A DNA stretch of 64,000 nt from Desulfobaccales bacterium (GCA_041648175.1 JBAZPO010000002.1:62001-126000); one strand, 5' to 3'. Shown: positions 26,005-34,598, numbered from the stretch's first letter. The notes: generated by a model not told the origin, from the sequence alone. A program made the numbers and translations.

Positions 26005-26262
26005 ATGGCATTACGAATCCGATTGGCCCGTTACGGCGCCAAAAAGCGCCCATTTTATCGCATTGTGGTGAGCAACAGTGAGTCTCCCCGGGATGGCAGA
26101 TTCCTGGATATCATAGGTACGTACGACCCGCGCCAGGAGCCGGCGGCGGTATCGGTGAAAGAGGACCTGCTCAAAGATTGGATGAGCAAGGGGGCCACTT
26201 GTACCGATACGGTAGCCAGCCTGCTGAAGCGGCCCAAAGCCGCCGCCGCGGCCGAGGCCTGA
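26005..26262 (+). CDS. rpsP: 30S ribosomal protein S16
   Basis: 85 residues. MALRIRLARYGAKKRPFYRI and FLDIIGTYDPR are classic S16 sequence. TTAGGAGG lies upstream of the ATG. The short alanine-rich C-terminal tail is common in this family. Position between ffh and khpA is conserved in many bacteria. Confidence 0.97.
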   Translation: MALRIRLARYGAKKRPFYRIVVSNSESPRDGRFLDIIGTYDPRQEPAAVSVKEDLLKDWMSKGATCTDTVASLLKRPKAAAAAEA

Positions 26263-26321
26263 ACGCGGCCCAGGAGCACCAGGGAGGTTAATCGCCCCAT
26301 CCCTTGACAGAGGTGGCTACT

Positions 26322-26552
26322 ATGAAGGAATTGGTGAAGTTCATCGCGCGGTCGCTGGTGGATAATCCCGATCAGGTGCAGGTCAAGGAAATCGAAGGGG
26401 AGCAAACCTCGGTCATCGAGTTGAAGGTGGCCAAAGAAGATCTCGGCAAGGTGATCGGCAAGCAAGGGCGCACCGCCCGGGCCATGCGCACCATTCTCAG
26501 CGCTGCGTCCACCAAGATTCGCAAACGGGCGGTCCTGGAGATCATTGAGTAG
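26322..26552 (+). CDS. khpA: KH-domain RNA-binding protein KhpA
   Basis: 76 residues from ATG 26322 (MKELVKFIARSLVDNPDQV). A single KH domain carries the GKVIGKQGRTARAMRTIL loop. It is usually encoded between rpsP and rimM and acts as an RNA chaperone. The frame extends to TTG 26304, but AGAGGTGG just before 26322 favours the later start. Confidence 0.94.
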   Translation: MKELVKFIARSLVDNPDQVQVKEIEGEQTSVIELKVAKEDLGKVIGKQGRTARAMRTILSAASTKIRKRAVLEIIE

Positions 26553-27072
26553 CGGACCGCAGGCTCCCAGTCCCTTAGTGGGCCTGGGGCGGATTTCCGG
26601 AGCCCACGGCATCCGGGGAGCCGTCAAGGTTCGGGCGGATGCCGAGGCTACCACGACTGACGCGGAGGTATTCGCGGCGTTGGGGGAAGTGTGGATCGGC
26701 GGCCGAAGGCATCAGATTCTCGAAGCCGGACGTCTCAAAACCCAGGTGATCCTCAGGCTGGCTGGCGTAGATAGCAGGAATCAGGCGGAAGCTTTGGTGG
26801 GGTTGGCAGTCGAAGGGGATCGTGTGCGGTTCCCGGCGCTCCCTGAAGGGGAATTTTATTGGTTCCAGGTTCTGGGGCTGCCGGTGGTTAACGTCGCCGA
26901 CGGGGCCTTGTTGGGGTATCTGGACGAGATTATCCCGACCCCGGCCCATGACGTTTACGTGGTGCGCCAGGGCGAGCGGGAAGTGCTGCTGCCCGCAGTG
27001 GAGGACGTGATCATCGAGATCAACCTGGAGGAAGGGGTGCTCAAGGCTTCGCCTCCCGAGGGTCTTTTGTAA
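26545..27072 (+). CDS. rimM: Ribosome maturation factor RimM
   Basis: 175 residues from TTG 26545, overlapping khpA by 8 bases, with GGAG 4 bases upstream. The N-terminal domain (GLGRISGAHGIRGAVKV) is followed by the PRC-barrel (YWFQVLGLPV, PAVEDVIIEINLEEG). It assists 30S head assembly with S19. The genetic context is standard. Confidence 0.95.
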   Translation: MSSGPQAPSPLVGLGRISGAHGIRGAVKVRADAEATTTDAEVFAALGEVWIGGRRHQILEAGRLKTQVILRLAGVDSRNQAEALVGLAVEGDRVRFPALPEGEFYWFQVLGLPVVNVADGALLGYLDEIIPTPAHDVYVVRQGEREVLLPAVEDVIIEINLEEGVLKASPPEGLL

Positions 27073-27126
27073 CTTTTGTAAGGGGGAAGCCGCGGGCTTT
27101 GCCTTTTGAGAAACTCTTGGAAGCTG

Positions 27127-27867
27127 ATGCGGATTGACCTGTTGACCCTGTTTCCCGAGTTTTTCGCCTCCCCCTTGAGCCAGAGCATGCTCCATCGGGC
27201 CCAGGTCCAGGGGGCGATCACCTACCGGGTGATTAATCTGCGGGAGTATACCACCGATAAGCACCAGGTGACGGACGACCGGCCCTTCGGCGGCGGTCCG
27301 GGAATGGTCATGAAGATTGAGCCCTTGGTGGCGGCCATCCGGGCAGTGCGGGAGGAAGACACTAAAACCCGGGTGATCCTGCTGGGTCCCTCGGGGCCGG
27401 ATTTTAATCAGGCCAAAGCGCAAGAGCTGGCCGGTCTCTCCCACCTCCTGCTCATCTGCGGGCATTACGAGGGCGTGGACGACCGGGTGCATTTTTATAT
27501 TGATGAAGAGTTGTCAATAGGCGATTATATTCTGACCGGGGGAGAAATCCCGGCTTTGATCGTGGCGGATGCGGTGACCCGGTTGCTTCCCGGAGTGCTG
27601 GGAGGGGAGGGGGCCACCGAAGAGGAATCATTCCAGGAGGGCCTCCTGGAATACCCCCATTTCACCCGCCCCCGGGTTTTCGAGGGTCACGAGGTCCCCC
27701 AAGTCTTGCTGGAGGGCGACCATCAACGCATTGCCCGGTGGCGGCGGCAGCAGGCCCTGGCCCGGACCGTAACACGGCGGCCGGATTTGCTGGCCCAAGC
27801 CGTGCTCAGCAAAGCAGACCGGGAATTCATCAAATCCCTGGCCCAAGGCCAGGCGGAAGATAGGTGA
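27127..27867 (+). CDS. trmD: tRNA (guanine-N1-)-methyltransferase TrmD
   Basis: 246 residues from ATG 27127 (MRIDLLTLFPEFF). The deep trefoil-knot SPOUT motifs are present: VTDDRPFGGGPGMVMK, ICGHYEGVDDR and SIGDYILTGGE. It methylates G37 of tRNAs using S-adenosylmethionine. An upstream in-frame TTG exists, but GGAAG before 27127 supports this start. Confidence 0.97.
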   Translation: MRIDLLTLFPEFFASPLSQSMLHRAQVQGAITYRVINLREYTTDKHQVTDDRPFGGGPGMVMKIEPLVAAIRAVREEDTKTRVILLGPSGPDFNQAKAQELAGLSHLLLICGHYEGVDDRVHFYIDEELSIGDYILTGGEIPALIVADAVTRLLPGVLGGEGATEEESFQEGLLEYPHFTRPRVFEGHEVPQVLLEGDHQRIARWRRQQALARTVTRRPDLLAQAVLSKADREFIKSLAQGQAEDR

Positions 27868-27871
27868 GGAT

Positions 27872-28225
27872 ATGGAAAGAGTAGACCAATTGGCCCGGGA
27901 GCAGATGCGGGCGGACCTGCCGGCATTTCGTCCCGGGGACACCGTGGAAGTGCATGTACGCATTGTGGAAGGTGACAAGGAGCGCATCCAGGTCTTCAAG
28001 GGTGTGGTCATCCGGAAGCGGGGCGGCCTCACGGGGGCCAGCTTTACGGTGCGCAAGGTTTCCTATGGCGTAGGGGTGGAGCGGATTTTCCCCATCCATT
28101 CTCCCAACATCGACCAGGTGGTCGTCCTGTTCCGGGGTAAAGTCCGGCAGAGCCGCCTCTACTATCTGAGAGAGCGGAAGGGCAAGGCGGCCCGCATCAA
28201 GGAAAAGCGGACCCCGATGCAATGA
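27872..28225 (+). CDS. rplS: 50S ribosomal protein L19
   Basis: 117 residues with the L19 pattern FRPGDTVEVHVRIVEG, RIQVFKGVVI and VGVERIFPIHSPNID. It lies 4 bases after trmD with GGTGAGGAT as ribosome site, and overlaps rnhB by 4 bases. Confidence 0.97.
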   Translation: MERVDQLAREQMRADLPAFRPGDTVEVHVRIVEGDKERIQVFKGVVIRKRGGLTGASFTVRKVSYGVGVERIFPIHSPNIDQVVVLFRGKVRQSRLYYLRERKGKAARIKEKRTPMQ

Positions 28226-28860
28226 GCCGCGCTCCGGGCAGCGTCGATGTGCTGGCTGACCCGGAAGGTTTTTGGCGTTTTCAGGGATTGACCTTAATTG
28301 CCGGCGTGGATGAGGTGGGCCGGGGCCCCTTGGCGGGTCCGGTGGTGGCCGCGGCCGTGATCCTCCCTGCCGGCATTGCTTTTCCCGGCCTTAGGGATTC
28401 CAAGCGCCTCTCGCCTGAAGTCCGGGTGGAACTGGATGGCCAAATCAGGGCTCAGGCCTTGGCCCTGGCCCTTCGGGAGGTGGGACCCCGCCAGATCGAG
28501 CGTCAGGGCATCCTGGCCGCCTCTCTTCATGCCATGGCCCGGGCCATTCGGGACCTGTCCCTGGTCCCGGAGATGGTCCTGGTGGACGGCAACCAGCCTC
28601 TGCCCCTGACTTATCCCCAACAACCGGTGATCAAGGGCGACGACCGCTGCCCCTCCATTGCCGCGGCCTCCGTGGTGGCCAAGGTCTACCGAGACCGGCT
28701 CATGGAGGACCTGCACCGCCGCTTCCCCCAATATAATTTCGCACGGCACAAGGGCTACGCCACCGCCGAACACCTCGAAGCCCTGCGCTGCTGGGGCCCC
28801 TGCGTCCTCCACCGCCGCACCTTCCGGGGCGTCAAGGAGTGGATGGAGAATGGGGAATGA
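28222..28860 (+). CDS. rnhB: Ribonuclease HII
   Basis: 212 residues. GVDEVGRGPLAGPVVAAAV carries the catalytic Asp-Glu pair, and DGNQPL and KGDDRCPSIAAASVVAKV complete the RNase HII active site. It removes ribonucleotides and RNA primers from DNA. It overlaps rplS upstream and the transposase-yraN fusion downstream (ATGA on both sides). Confidence 0.96.
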   Translation: MSRAPGSVDVLADPEGFWRFQGLTLIAGVDEVGRGPLAGPVVAAAVILPAGIAFPGLRDSKRLSPEVRVELDGQIRAQALALALREVGPRQIERQGILAASLHAMARAIRDLSLVPEMVLVDGNQPLPLTYPQQPVIKGDDRCPSIAAASVVAKVYRDRLMEDLHRRFPQYNFARHKGYATAEHLEALRCWGPCVLHRRTFRGVKEWMENGE

Positions 28861-29813
28861 TCTGGCATCGGAAATCTGCTCGTCTGGCCGAATACGATTA
28901 TTCCCAGCAGGGAACTTATTTTGTCACAGTCTGCGTTCAAAACCGGGAGGGTTTACTGGGAAGAATTCTCAACAGAGAGATGCGCTTAAATCAGGCTGGC
29001 ATCGCGGTGGCAAGATGGTGGAAAGAGTTAGAAAAGAAGTTTCTCTCGGTCAAAATAGATGAATATTATGTAGTCATGCCCAACCATTTCCACGGGATTG
29101 TTTTTATTTCGGAGCCATCCGGACCCGACGTTGAGGGCGGACACGCAGGTCCGCCCCTACAAAGGATTGTGCAGTGGTTCAAGACCATGTCGACGAATGA
29201 ATATATTCACGGTGTGAAAGAGCATGGCTGGAAGCCATTTAAAGGTCTCCTCTGGCAACGGAGCTTTTATGAGCATGTGATTCGAAATGATGAGGCTTTA
29301 AATCGCATTCGAGAATACATCAAGTACAACCCGCAACGCTGGGATTTAGACCGGGAAAATCCCCGTGCGAAAGGAAAAGATCTTTTTGATCACTGGCTGA
29401 ACACATTAACCCGCAGACCATCCTCCGAAAACTGTAGGGGCGGACCTGCGTGTCCGCCCTCTGATGCCCGGCGGCAATTGGGCGACACCGGCGAAGACCT
29501 GGCCGCGGTGGTCTTGAAGAAACAGGGCTATAAAATCCTGGAGCGCAACTACACAACACCCTTAGGGGAGATCGACCTCATCGCGCGGCAGGGCAAGACC
29601 CTGGTGATCATCGAGGTCAAGACCCGCAAGAGCACGCGGTTCGGCAGCCCTCAGGAGGCGGTGTCGGCCACCAAACAAACCAAATTACGTCGTCTGGCCG
29701 ATTATTATATGAAGGACAAGCGCTTTACCGACACGCCGGTGCGGTTTGATGTGGTGGCCATTACTATGTCAGATGCAGGCCCTCAGATAGAGATTATTTC
29801 TAACGCGTTTTAA
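28857..29813 (+). CDS. REP-associated tyrosine transposase fused in frame to YraN (UPF0102)
   Basis: 318 residues in one uninterrupted frame. Residues 1-185 are a RAYT/TnpA_REP (Y1, IS200-like HUH) protein: RLAEYDYSQQGTYFVTVCVQ, the HUH motif PNHFHGIVF, QRIVQWFKTM, and NRIREYIKYNPQRW with the catalytic-type Tyr. Residues about 200-318 are YraN, a predicted endonuclease-fold protein: LGDTGEDLAAVVLKKQGYKI, LGEIDLIARQG and VIIEVKTRKS. The linker CRGGPACPPSDA is the translation of a REP palindrome. yraN normally follows rnhB directly, so the transposase has entered this junction. No in-frame ATG precedes the YraN part. The start ATG 28857 overlaps the rnhB stop. Confidence 0.9.
   Translation: MIWHRKSARLAEYDYSQQGTYFVTVCVQNREGLLGRILNREMRLNQAGIAVARWWKELEKKFLSVKIDEYYVVMPNHFHGIVFISEPSGPDVEGGHAGPPLQRIVQWFKTMSTNEYIHGVKEHGWKPFKGLLWQRSFYEHVIRNDEALNRIREYIKYNPQRWDLDRENPRAKGKDLFDHWLNTLTRRPSSENCRGGPACPPSDARRQLGDTGEDLAAVVLKKQGYKILERNYTTPLGEIDLIARQGKTLVIIEVKTRKSTRFGSPQEAVSATKQTKLRRLADYYMKDKRFTDTPVRFDVVAITMSDAGPQIEIISNAF
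29133..29161 (+). repeat. REP palindrome, family C, inside the RAYT coding part
   Basis: Hairpin GGGCGGAC-ACGCAG-GTCCGCCC (29135-29156). The 29-base string recurs as an exact inverted copy at 29433-29461. Here it encodes EGGHAGPPLQ between the HUH and tyrosine motifs. Confidence 0.9.
29433..29461 (-). repeat. REP palindrome, family C, at the RAYT-YraN junction
   Basis: Exact inverted copy of 29133-29161, read in frame as the linker between the two protein domains. Confidence 0.9.
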
Positions 29814-29814
29814 G

Positions 29815-30663
29815 ATGAGCACCATAGGCATACTTTTCATCGTCGCCACGCCCATCGGCAACCTGGAGGACATCACCCTGCGGGCGCTCAGGGTGCTCAA
29901 AGAGGTGGATCTTATTGCCGCGGAAGACACCCGACACACCCGGAAACTCCTGAGCCACTATGGCATCAGCACGCCGCTCATCAGCTACCATGCCCACAAC
30001 CAGGCGTCCCGCGGCCCGGAGTTGATCCGGCGCCTTGCTGAGGGAAAAAATGTTGCCCTGGTGAGCGACGCGGGCACCCCGGGGTTTTCCGACCCGGGCG
30101 CCGATCTGGTGGCCCGGGCCTGGGACGCGGGAGTAAAGGTGGAAGCGGTGCCCGGCCCTGCCGCAGGTCTCGCCGCGCTCTCGCTTTCCGGATTCAAAGG
30201 GGATATACTATTTGTTGGCTTCCTGCCCCGGGGTGAGGGGCGTCGGCTCAAAATGCTCCAGGGACTGGCCCAGGAAAACCGAGTGATTATTATGTATGAA
30301 TCACCGCGGCGCCTGGCCCGGACGCTGACAGAAATCGCCGAGGCCATGCCCTATCGGCAGGTCCTGGTGGTAAGAGAACTCACCAAGAAATTCGAGGAAA
30401 CCTGGCGGGGGCCGTTGGCTGAGATAGCGGCCAAGGTCCAGGCCATTGAGATCAAAGGCGAATGCGCCCTGGTGCTCTCCTGCCCGACGTCTGAAGTGGT
30501 GGCCTCAGAAATGGATTTGGACGAACATCTGCTGGAAATCGCCCAAAGGCAAGGCTTGACGGGGCGGCGGCTAGCGGACCAGGTGGCGGAAGCTCTCAAG
30601 ATTCCCCGGCGCCGGGCCTACCAGGCCTACCTGGCCTTAAAAGAGCAAGGCCGGGTTGAATAA
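29815..30663 (+). CDS. rsmI: 16S rRNA (cytidine-2'-O)-methyltransferase RsmI
   Basis: 282 residues. The tetrapyrrole-methylase fold shows LFIVATPIGNLEDITLRAL, AAEDTRHTRKLL, VSDAGTPGFSDPGA and YESPRRLARTL, all typical of RsmI. It methylates C1402 of 16S rRNA with S-adenosylmethionine. It starts one base after the YraN stop, so it is probably co-transcribed from the rnhB side. Confidence 0.96.
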   Translation: MSTIGILFIVATPIGNLEDITLRALRVLKEVDLIAAEDTRHTRKLLSHYGISTPLISYHAHNQASRGPELIRRLAEGKNVALVSDAGTPGFSDPGADLVARAWDAGVKVEAVPGPAAGLAALSLSGFKGDILFVGFLPRGEGRRLKMLQGLAQENRVIIMYESPRRLARTLTEIAEAMPYRQVLVVRELTKKFEETWRGPLAEIAAKVQAIEIKGECALVLSCPTSEVVASEMDLDEHLLEIAQRQGLTGRRLADQVAEALKIPRRRAYQAYLALKEQGRVE

Positions 30664-30694
30664 GGTCGAGCGGCTCATATTGTTTGTTATGGCT

Positions 30695-30780
30695 CGTTCC
30701 CAAGCTGTGCTTGGGAACGTACATTAATGAGCCAAGCTGAACTTGGCGCCCATTGATGTTCCCAAGTGCAACTTGGGAAC
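30695..30780. repeat. Family A palindromes between rsmI and ptsH
   Basis: Three hairpins: CGTTCCCAAGC-TGT-GCTTGGGAACG (30695-30719), GCCAAG-CTGAA-CTTGGC (30731-30747), and GTTCCCAAGT-GCA-ACTTGGGAAC (30758-30780). They share the core found at 10422-10454 and 39127-39180. Confidence 0.85.
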
Positions 30781-30801
30781 AAGTTGAAATTTCATGATAC
30801 A

Positions 30802-31095
30802 ATGAGTACTCAAGAAACCAAGCTCTGGACCATCGAGAAGGAACTCTGGGTGGAAAATCGTTTGGGACTGCACGCCCGGCCCGCGGCCAAGATCGCTACC
30901 GCGGCCCAGCAGTTCGACGCCGATATCACTCTGGAAAAAGAAGGCCTGGAAGTCAACGCCCGGGATTTGTTAGACGTTCTGGCCCTGGATAGCCCCCAAG
31001 GCACCAGGCTGGTACTGCGCGCTCGAGGCCCCCAGGCCCGGGAAGCCGCCACCTTCATAGCCGCTCTGTTCGCCCGGAAGTTTGAGGAGAAATGA
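30802..31095 (+). CDS. ptsH: Phosphocarrier protein HPr
   Basis: 97 residues from ATG 30802. GLHARPAAKIATAAQQF contains the phosphorylatable histidine of HPr. The regulatory serine region reads EVNARDLLDVLALD, which differs from the Ser46 motif of Firmicutes. It overlaps ptsI by 4 bases. No sugar-specific EII is visible in the window, so a regulatory PTS is likely. The frame extends upstream through a repeat, which I do not count. Confidence 0.93.
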   Translation: MSTQETKLWTIEKELWVENRLGLHARPAAKIATAAQQFDADITLEKEGLEVNARDLLDVLALDSPQGTRLVLRARGPQAREAATFIAALFARKFEEK

Positions 31096-32876
31096 CCTCT
31101 AAGAATCTCATCCTCCAGGGAATTGCCGCCTCTCCCGGCATTGTCATGGGGCCGGCCCACGTCCTTACCCAGGAGGGCCAGGTTTCCACGCGCCTGCTCT
31201 ACACCGACCAGGAGGTCGCCGACGAACTGGAGCGCTTCAACCGGGCGGTGGACAAGACAGAAGAGGAAATTACCCGGCTCCGGCGGGAAATCGCCGACGA
31301 TTTGATGGAGCACGCCCACATCCTGGAACTTCACCTGCTCATCCTGCGGGACCGGATGCTGCTTCTGGAGACCCAAAAACTCATCAAAGAGCAGAATTTC
31401 AACGCCGAACGGGCCCTGTACCAGGCTTTTCTGAAGATTAAGGAAGTTTTTCAACGCATTGGGGATAAGCACATCCGGGGGCGCATCCAGGACGTGGAAG
31501 CGGTCTACCACCGCCTGCTAGGGCACTTGACCGGTCGTGGCAGCAGCAAAACCTTTGAATTTCCCGAGCCGGTAATCATCGTGGCCCGGGACCTGTCTCC
31601 CGCGGACACCACCAAGATGTCCGGAACCCAGGTGCTGGGTTTCATCACCGAGCGGGGCGGCAAGACCTCCCATACGGCCATCATCGCCAATTCCCTGGAA
31701 ATCCCGGCAGTGGTTGGCCTGGACAGCGCTACCCTGGAGATTGAGACCGGGGACCTGGTCGTCATCAATGGCCTTACCGGCCGGGTGATCATCGATCCGG
31801 ATGCTGCCATGCTCCGCAGTTACGAAGTCCGCCGGGAGGAATTCGAGAACTTTAAACGGGAAGTGACCCAGGGCAGTTCCCTGCCCGCGGTGACCAGCGA
31901 CGGCCACCCTAACCGGGTGCTGGCCAACATCGAACAGCCGGAGGAAGTCTCCCTGGCTCAGAAATATGGCGCTGACGGCGTCGGGCTCTACCGGACCGAA
32001 TTCCTCTATCTGCGCCAGCGGCAGATGCCCACGGAAGAGGAGTTGTTCCTGCATTACCGGCAGGTAGTGGAAGCCATGGCCCCCCGGGAAGTCACCATCC
32101 GCACCCTGGACATCGGGGGGGACAAATTTCTCTCTCCACTGGAGTATGCCCCTGAGATGAACCCGGCCCTGGGGCTCCGGGCCATCCGCTTTTGCCTCAA
32201 AGAGCAGAAAATCTTCCGAACCCAGCTCAAGGCCATTCTCCGCGCCTCAGCCTTCGGCAAGGCGCGGGTCATGTTCCCCCTGATCTCCAGCCCCCGGGAG
32301 CTGCATGACGCCCGCCTGCTCCTAGTGTCCGTCAAAGGAGAACTCGCCCGGGAAAATATCCCCTTTGACGCTAATCTCCCGGTGGGGGCTATGATCGAAG
32401 TGCCGGCGGCCGTCACCCTGGCCGACTTGCTGGCCCGGGAAGTTGATTTTTTCAGCATCGGCACCAATGACCTGATCCAGTATGCCCTGGCCATCGACCG
32501 GGGCAACAAGTCGGTGGCGGACATGTATGAACCTCTGCATCCTGCGGTGCTGCGTATGGTCCGGGATGTGGTCCGGGCAGCCGCCAAGGCCGGCATCCGG
32601 GTGGCCATGTGCGGGGAGATGGCCGGTGACCCGCTCTATATCCCGGTGCTCCTGGGGCTGGGAGTAGAAGAATTCTCTATGAACCCCACCTCCATCCCGG
32701 TGGTCAAGCGGGTCATTCGTATGACCCCTCTGGATGAGGCCCGGAAAATCGCTCGCCGAGTCATGAAACGGGCCACCGTGGAGGAAGTCAACGAGTACGT
32801 CAACCGGGAGATGGATCACCGCTTTCCGGATATTTTTCGCTTTGGCCGTCCTCTGGCCACCAACCGGACCTTATGA
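31092..32876 (+). CDS. ptsI: Phosphoenolpyruvate-protein phosphotransferase (Enzyme I)
   Basis: 594 residues. The N-terminal domain has the HPr-binding helices and the phospho-His loop GGKTSHTAIIANSLEIPAVV. The C-terminal PEP-binding barrel has VGLYRTEFLYL, RTLDIGGDK, FFSIGTNDLIQY and the catalytic Cys in VAMCGEMAGDP. It starts the PTS phosphorelay by transferring phosphate from PEP to HPr. It overlaps ptsH and smpB by 4 bases each. Confidence 0.97.
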   Translation: MTSKNLILQGIAASPGIVMGPAHVLTQEGQVSTRLLYTDQEVADELERFNRAVDKTEEEITRLRREIADDLMEHAHILELHLLILRDRMLLLETQKLIKEQNFNAERALYQAFLKIKEVFQRIGDKHIRGRIQDVEAVYHRLLGHLTGRGSSKTFEFPEPVIIVARDLSPADTTKMSGTQVLGFITERGGKTSHTAIIANSLEIPAVVGLDSATLEIETGDLVVINGLTGRVIIDPDAAMLRSYEVRREEFENFKREVTQGSSLPAVTSDGHPNRVLANIEQPEEVSLAQKYGADGVGLYRTEFLYLRQRQMPTEEELFLHYRQVVEAMAPREVTIRTLDIGGDKFLSPLEYAPEMNPALGLRAIRFCLKEQKIFRTQLKAILRASAFGKARVMFPLISSPRELHDARLLLVSVKGELARENIPFDANLPVGAMIEVPAAVTLADLLAREVDFFSIGTNDLIQYALAIDRGNKSVADMYEPLHPAVLRMVRDVVRAAAKAGIRVAMCGEMAGDPLYIPVLLGLGVEEFSMNPTSIPVVKRVIRMTPLDEARKIARRVMKRATVEEVNEYVNREMDHRFPDIFRFGRPLATNRTL

Positions 32877-33331
32877 AAGAAGATAACCTTAAGATCATCT
32901 GCCGCAACCGGAAGGCCTTTTTCGAATACGCCATCGACGCCCTGTACGAGGCCGGCATAGTATTGAAGGGGACCGAAGTCAAATCCCTGCGGCAGGGAAA
33001 GGCCAACATCGGCGACGCCTACGCCCGCTTCAAGGATGGGGAGCTCTATCTCTACAATGTCCATATCAGCCCCTATTCCCATGCCGCGGATGACAGCCAC
33101 AATCCGGAGCGTCCCCGGAAACTTCTGCTGCACCGTTGGGAGTTGCGGCGCCTATTGGGCAAGACCCAGGAGCGGGGCTTCACCCTGATTCCGGTGCGCA
33201 TGTACTTTAAGAACGAACATGCCAAAGTGGAGATTGCCCTGGCCCGGGGCAAAAAACAGTATGACAAACGGGAAACTATCAAAAAACGGGAGCAGAAGCG
33301 GGAACTGGACCGGGCCCGCAAACAGCGGTAA
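32873..33331 (+). CDS. smpB: SsrA-binding protein SmpB
   Basis: 152 residues: NRKAFFEYAIDALYEAGIVL, GTEVKSLRQGKANIGDAYA, and the basic C-terminal tail YDKRETIKKREQKRELDR. It binds tmRNA for trans-translation. I found no tmRNA gene nearby. The ATGA overlap with ptsI indicates coupling. Confidence 0.97.
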   Translation: MKEDNLKIICRNRKAFFEYAIDALYEAGIVLKGTEVKSLRQGKANIGDAYARFKDGELYLYNVHISPYSHAADDSHNPERPRKLLLHRWELRRLLGKTQERGFTLIPVRMYFKNEHAKVEIALARGKKQYDKRETIKKREQKRELDRARKQR

Positions 33332-33333
33332 AT

Positions 33334-33363
33334 TGTAGGGATGGACCCGTGTGTCCGCCCTTG
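33334..33363. repeat. Degenerate REP palindrome, family C
   Basis: TGTAGGGATGGACCCGTGTG followed by TCCGCCCTTG: a diverged copy of the 29433-29461 repeat with several mismatches. It lies between smpB and the DUF1992 gene. Confidence 0.75.
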
Positions 33364-33398
33364 CAGGATTCAGAAACGATTTAACCAGGAAACACTGC

Positions 33399-33773
33399 AT
33401 GGATTGTTTCACCAGACTCGCCGAAAACCGCATCCTCCAGGCCATTGAGGCCGGAGAATTCGACGACCTTCAGGGCAAGGGGCAGCCCCTCAACTTGGAT
33501 GATGACAGCCATATTCCTCCTGAGTTGCGTATGGCCTATAAGATCTTGAAAAACGCCGATTGTTTGCCTCCGGAGTTGGTATTGCGTCAGGAAGTGGTCA
33601 ATCTTCAGGACCTGGTGGCCTCCATGCCGGATGAGGCCGAGAAGCTCAAGCAGATGCGCCGTCTCAACTTCCTGATCATGAAGTTGAACATGATGCGGCC
33701 GGTATCGGCGCAACTGTTGGAAAATGACCTTTACACCCCTAAGGTCCTGGAACGCCTGGAGTCAAAGCGATAA
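33399..33773 (+). CDS. DUF1992 (DnaJ-homologue subfamily C member 28-like) protein
   Basis: 124 residues. AENRILQAIEAGEFDDLQGKG and PLNLDDDSHIPPELRMAYKI match DUF1992, which occurs stand-alone in bacteria and in the human DNAJC28 protein. The function is unknown. The start ATG 33399 removes an upstream extension into the repeat. The C-terminal half is helical. Confidence 0.88.
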   Translation: MDCFTRLAENRILQAIEAGEFDDLQGKGQPLNLDDDSHIPPELRMAYKILKNADCLPPELVLRQEVVNLQDLVASMPDEAEKLKQMRRLNFLIMKLNMMRPVSAQLLENDLYTPKVLERLESKR

Positions 33774-33819
33774 AGTCTATCTTTCAGCGGGTGCGCCTCG
33801 CGCCTCATTTCTTTTCTCA

Positions 33820-34512
33820 ATGAAACTTCGCTTCGACCATCCCCTCTGGCAACGCTGCGCCCCCGTCCTGGCCCGCCGCCTGGTGCAGGCTTACCTCCTG
33901 ACTTGCCCGTGCGAGTTGGTGGCGGCGCCGGAGGTCAAAAAGCTCATCGTCTCAGGGCCACCAGTCATTTATACCACCTGGCACTGCCACTTGCTCAGCC
34001 CTCTGTTCTTTGCCCACCGGTATCGAGGGACTCAATCCGCCATGGTCCTGATGGCCAGCCCCAGCCGGGATGGGGAGTTTATTGCGGAGGTGGCCCGGGG
34101 ACTGGGATTCGAGGTCTGTCTGGGATCCAGGCGTAAAGGCGGGGTCCAGGCCCTGCGCCAGCTGGCGGTCTGGTTTAAAAGGGGACATAGTTGTGGCATG
34201 ATTGCCGACGGTTCCCGGGGGCCGGCCCGGGTGGCTCAAAAAGGCCCTCTTTATTTGGCCCGGGAAACCCAGTGTCCTATCCTCCCCGTAGCCGTCGCCG
34301 CCAGCCACAAGGCGACCTTTGACACTTGGGATCGGTTTGAATTGCCGCTGCCTTTTAGCCGCTTGGCCCTGCTGATAGGGGAACCTCTCCGGGTGCGGCC
34401 GGATGACCGGGGGCCCGTCCTGGAGGCCCGGCGCCTGGAACTCGAATCTCGCCTCAACCATCTTTTCTTACGGAGCCAATCCTATTATCTCCCCGGGAAA
34501 AAAATTTTGTAA
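33820..34512 (+). CDS. DUF374 / lysophospholipid acyltransferase-family protein
   Basis: 230 residues from ATG 33820. IYTTWHCHLLSPLFF carries the H-x4-type acyltransferase motif as found in DUF374. MASPSRDGEFIAEVARGLGF and IADGSRGPARVAQKGPLYLA are strongly conserved in that family. These proteins are linked to the lipid A/lipopolysaccharide inner region in Gram-negative bacteria. It overlaps nothing and follows DUF1992 by 46 bases. Confidence 0.87.
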   Translation: MKLRFDHPLWQRCAPVLARRLVQAYLLTCPCELVAAPEVKKLIVSGPPVIYTTWHCHLLSPLFFAHRYRGTQSAMVLMASPSRDGEFIAEVARGLGFEVCLGSRRKGGVQALRQLAVWFKRGHSCGMIADGSRGPARVAQKGPLYLARETQCPILPVAVAASHKATFDTWDRFELPLPFSRLALLIGEPLRVRPDDRGPVLEARRLELESRLNHLFLRSQSYYLPGKKIL

Positions 34513-34598
34513 TTGCCCGACATTTTGGTCAATAAGGGTTGTTTTGCGCTGTTAATGTGTTAAATTTTAATAAAATAATTAAGGGATTGACTACTGAT

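Noticed and set aside
29133..33363. CRISPR array
   Set aside because: The family C repeats are few, palindromic, in both orientations and irregularly spaced, without spacers of uniform length or cas genes.
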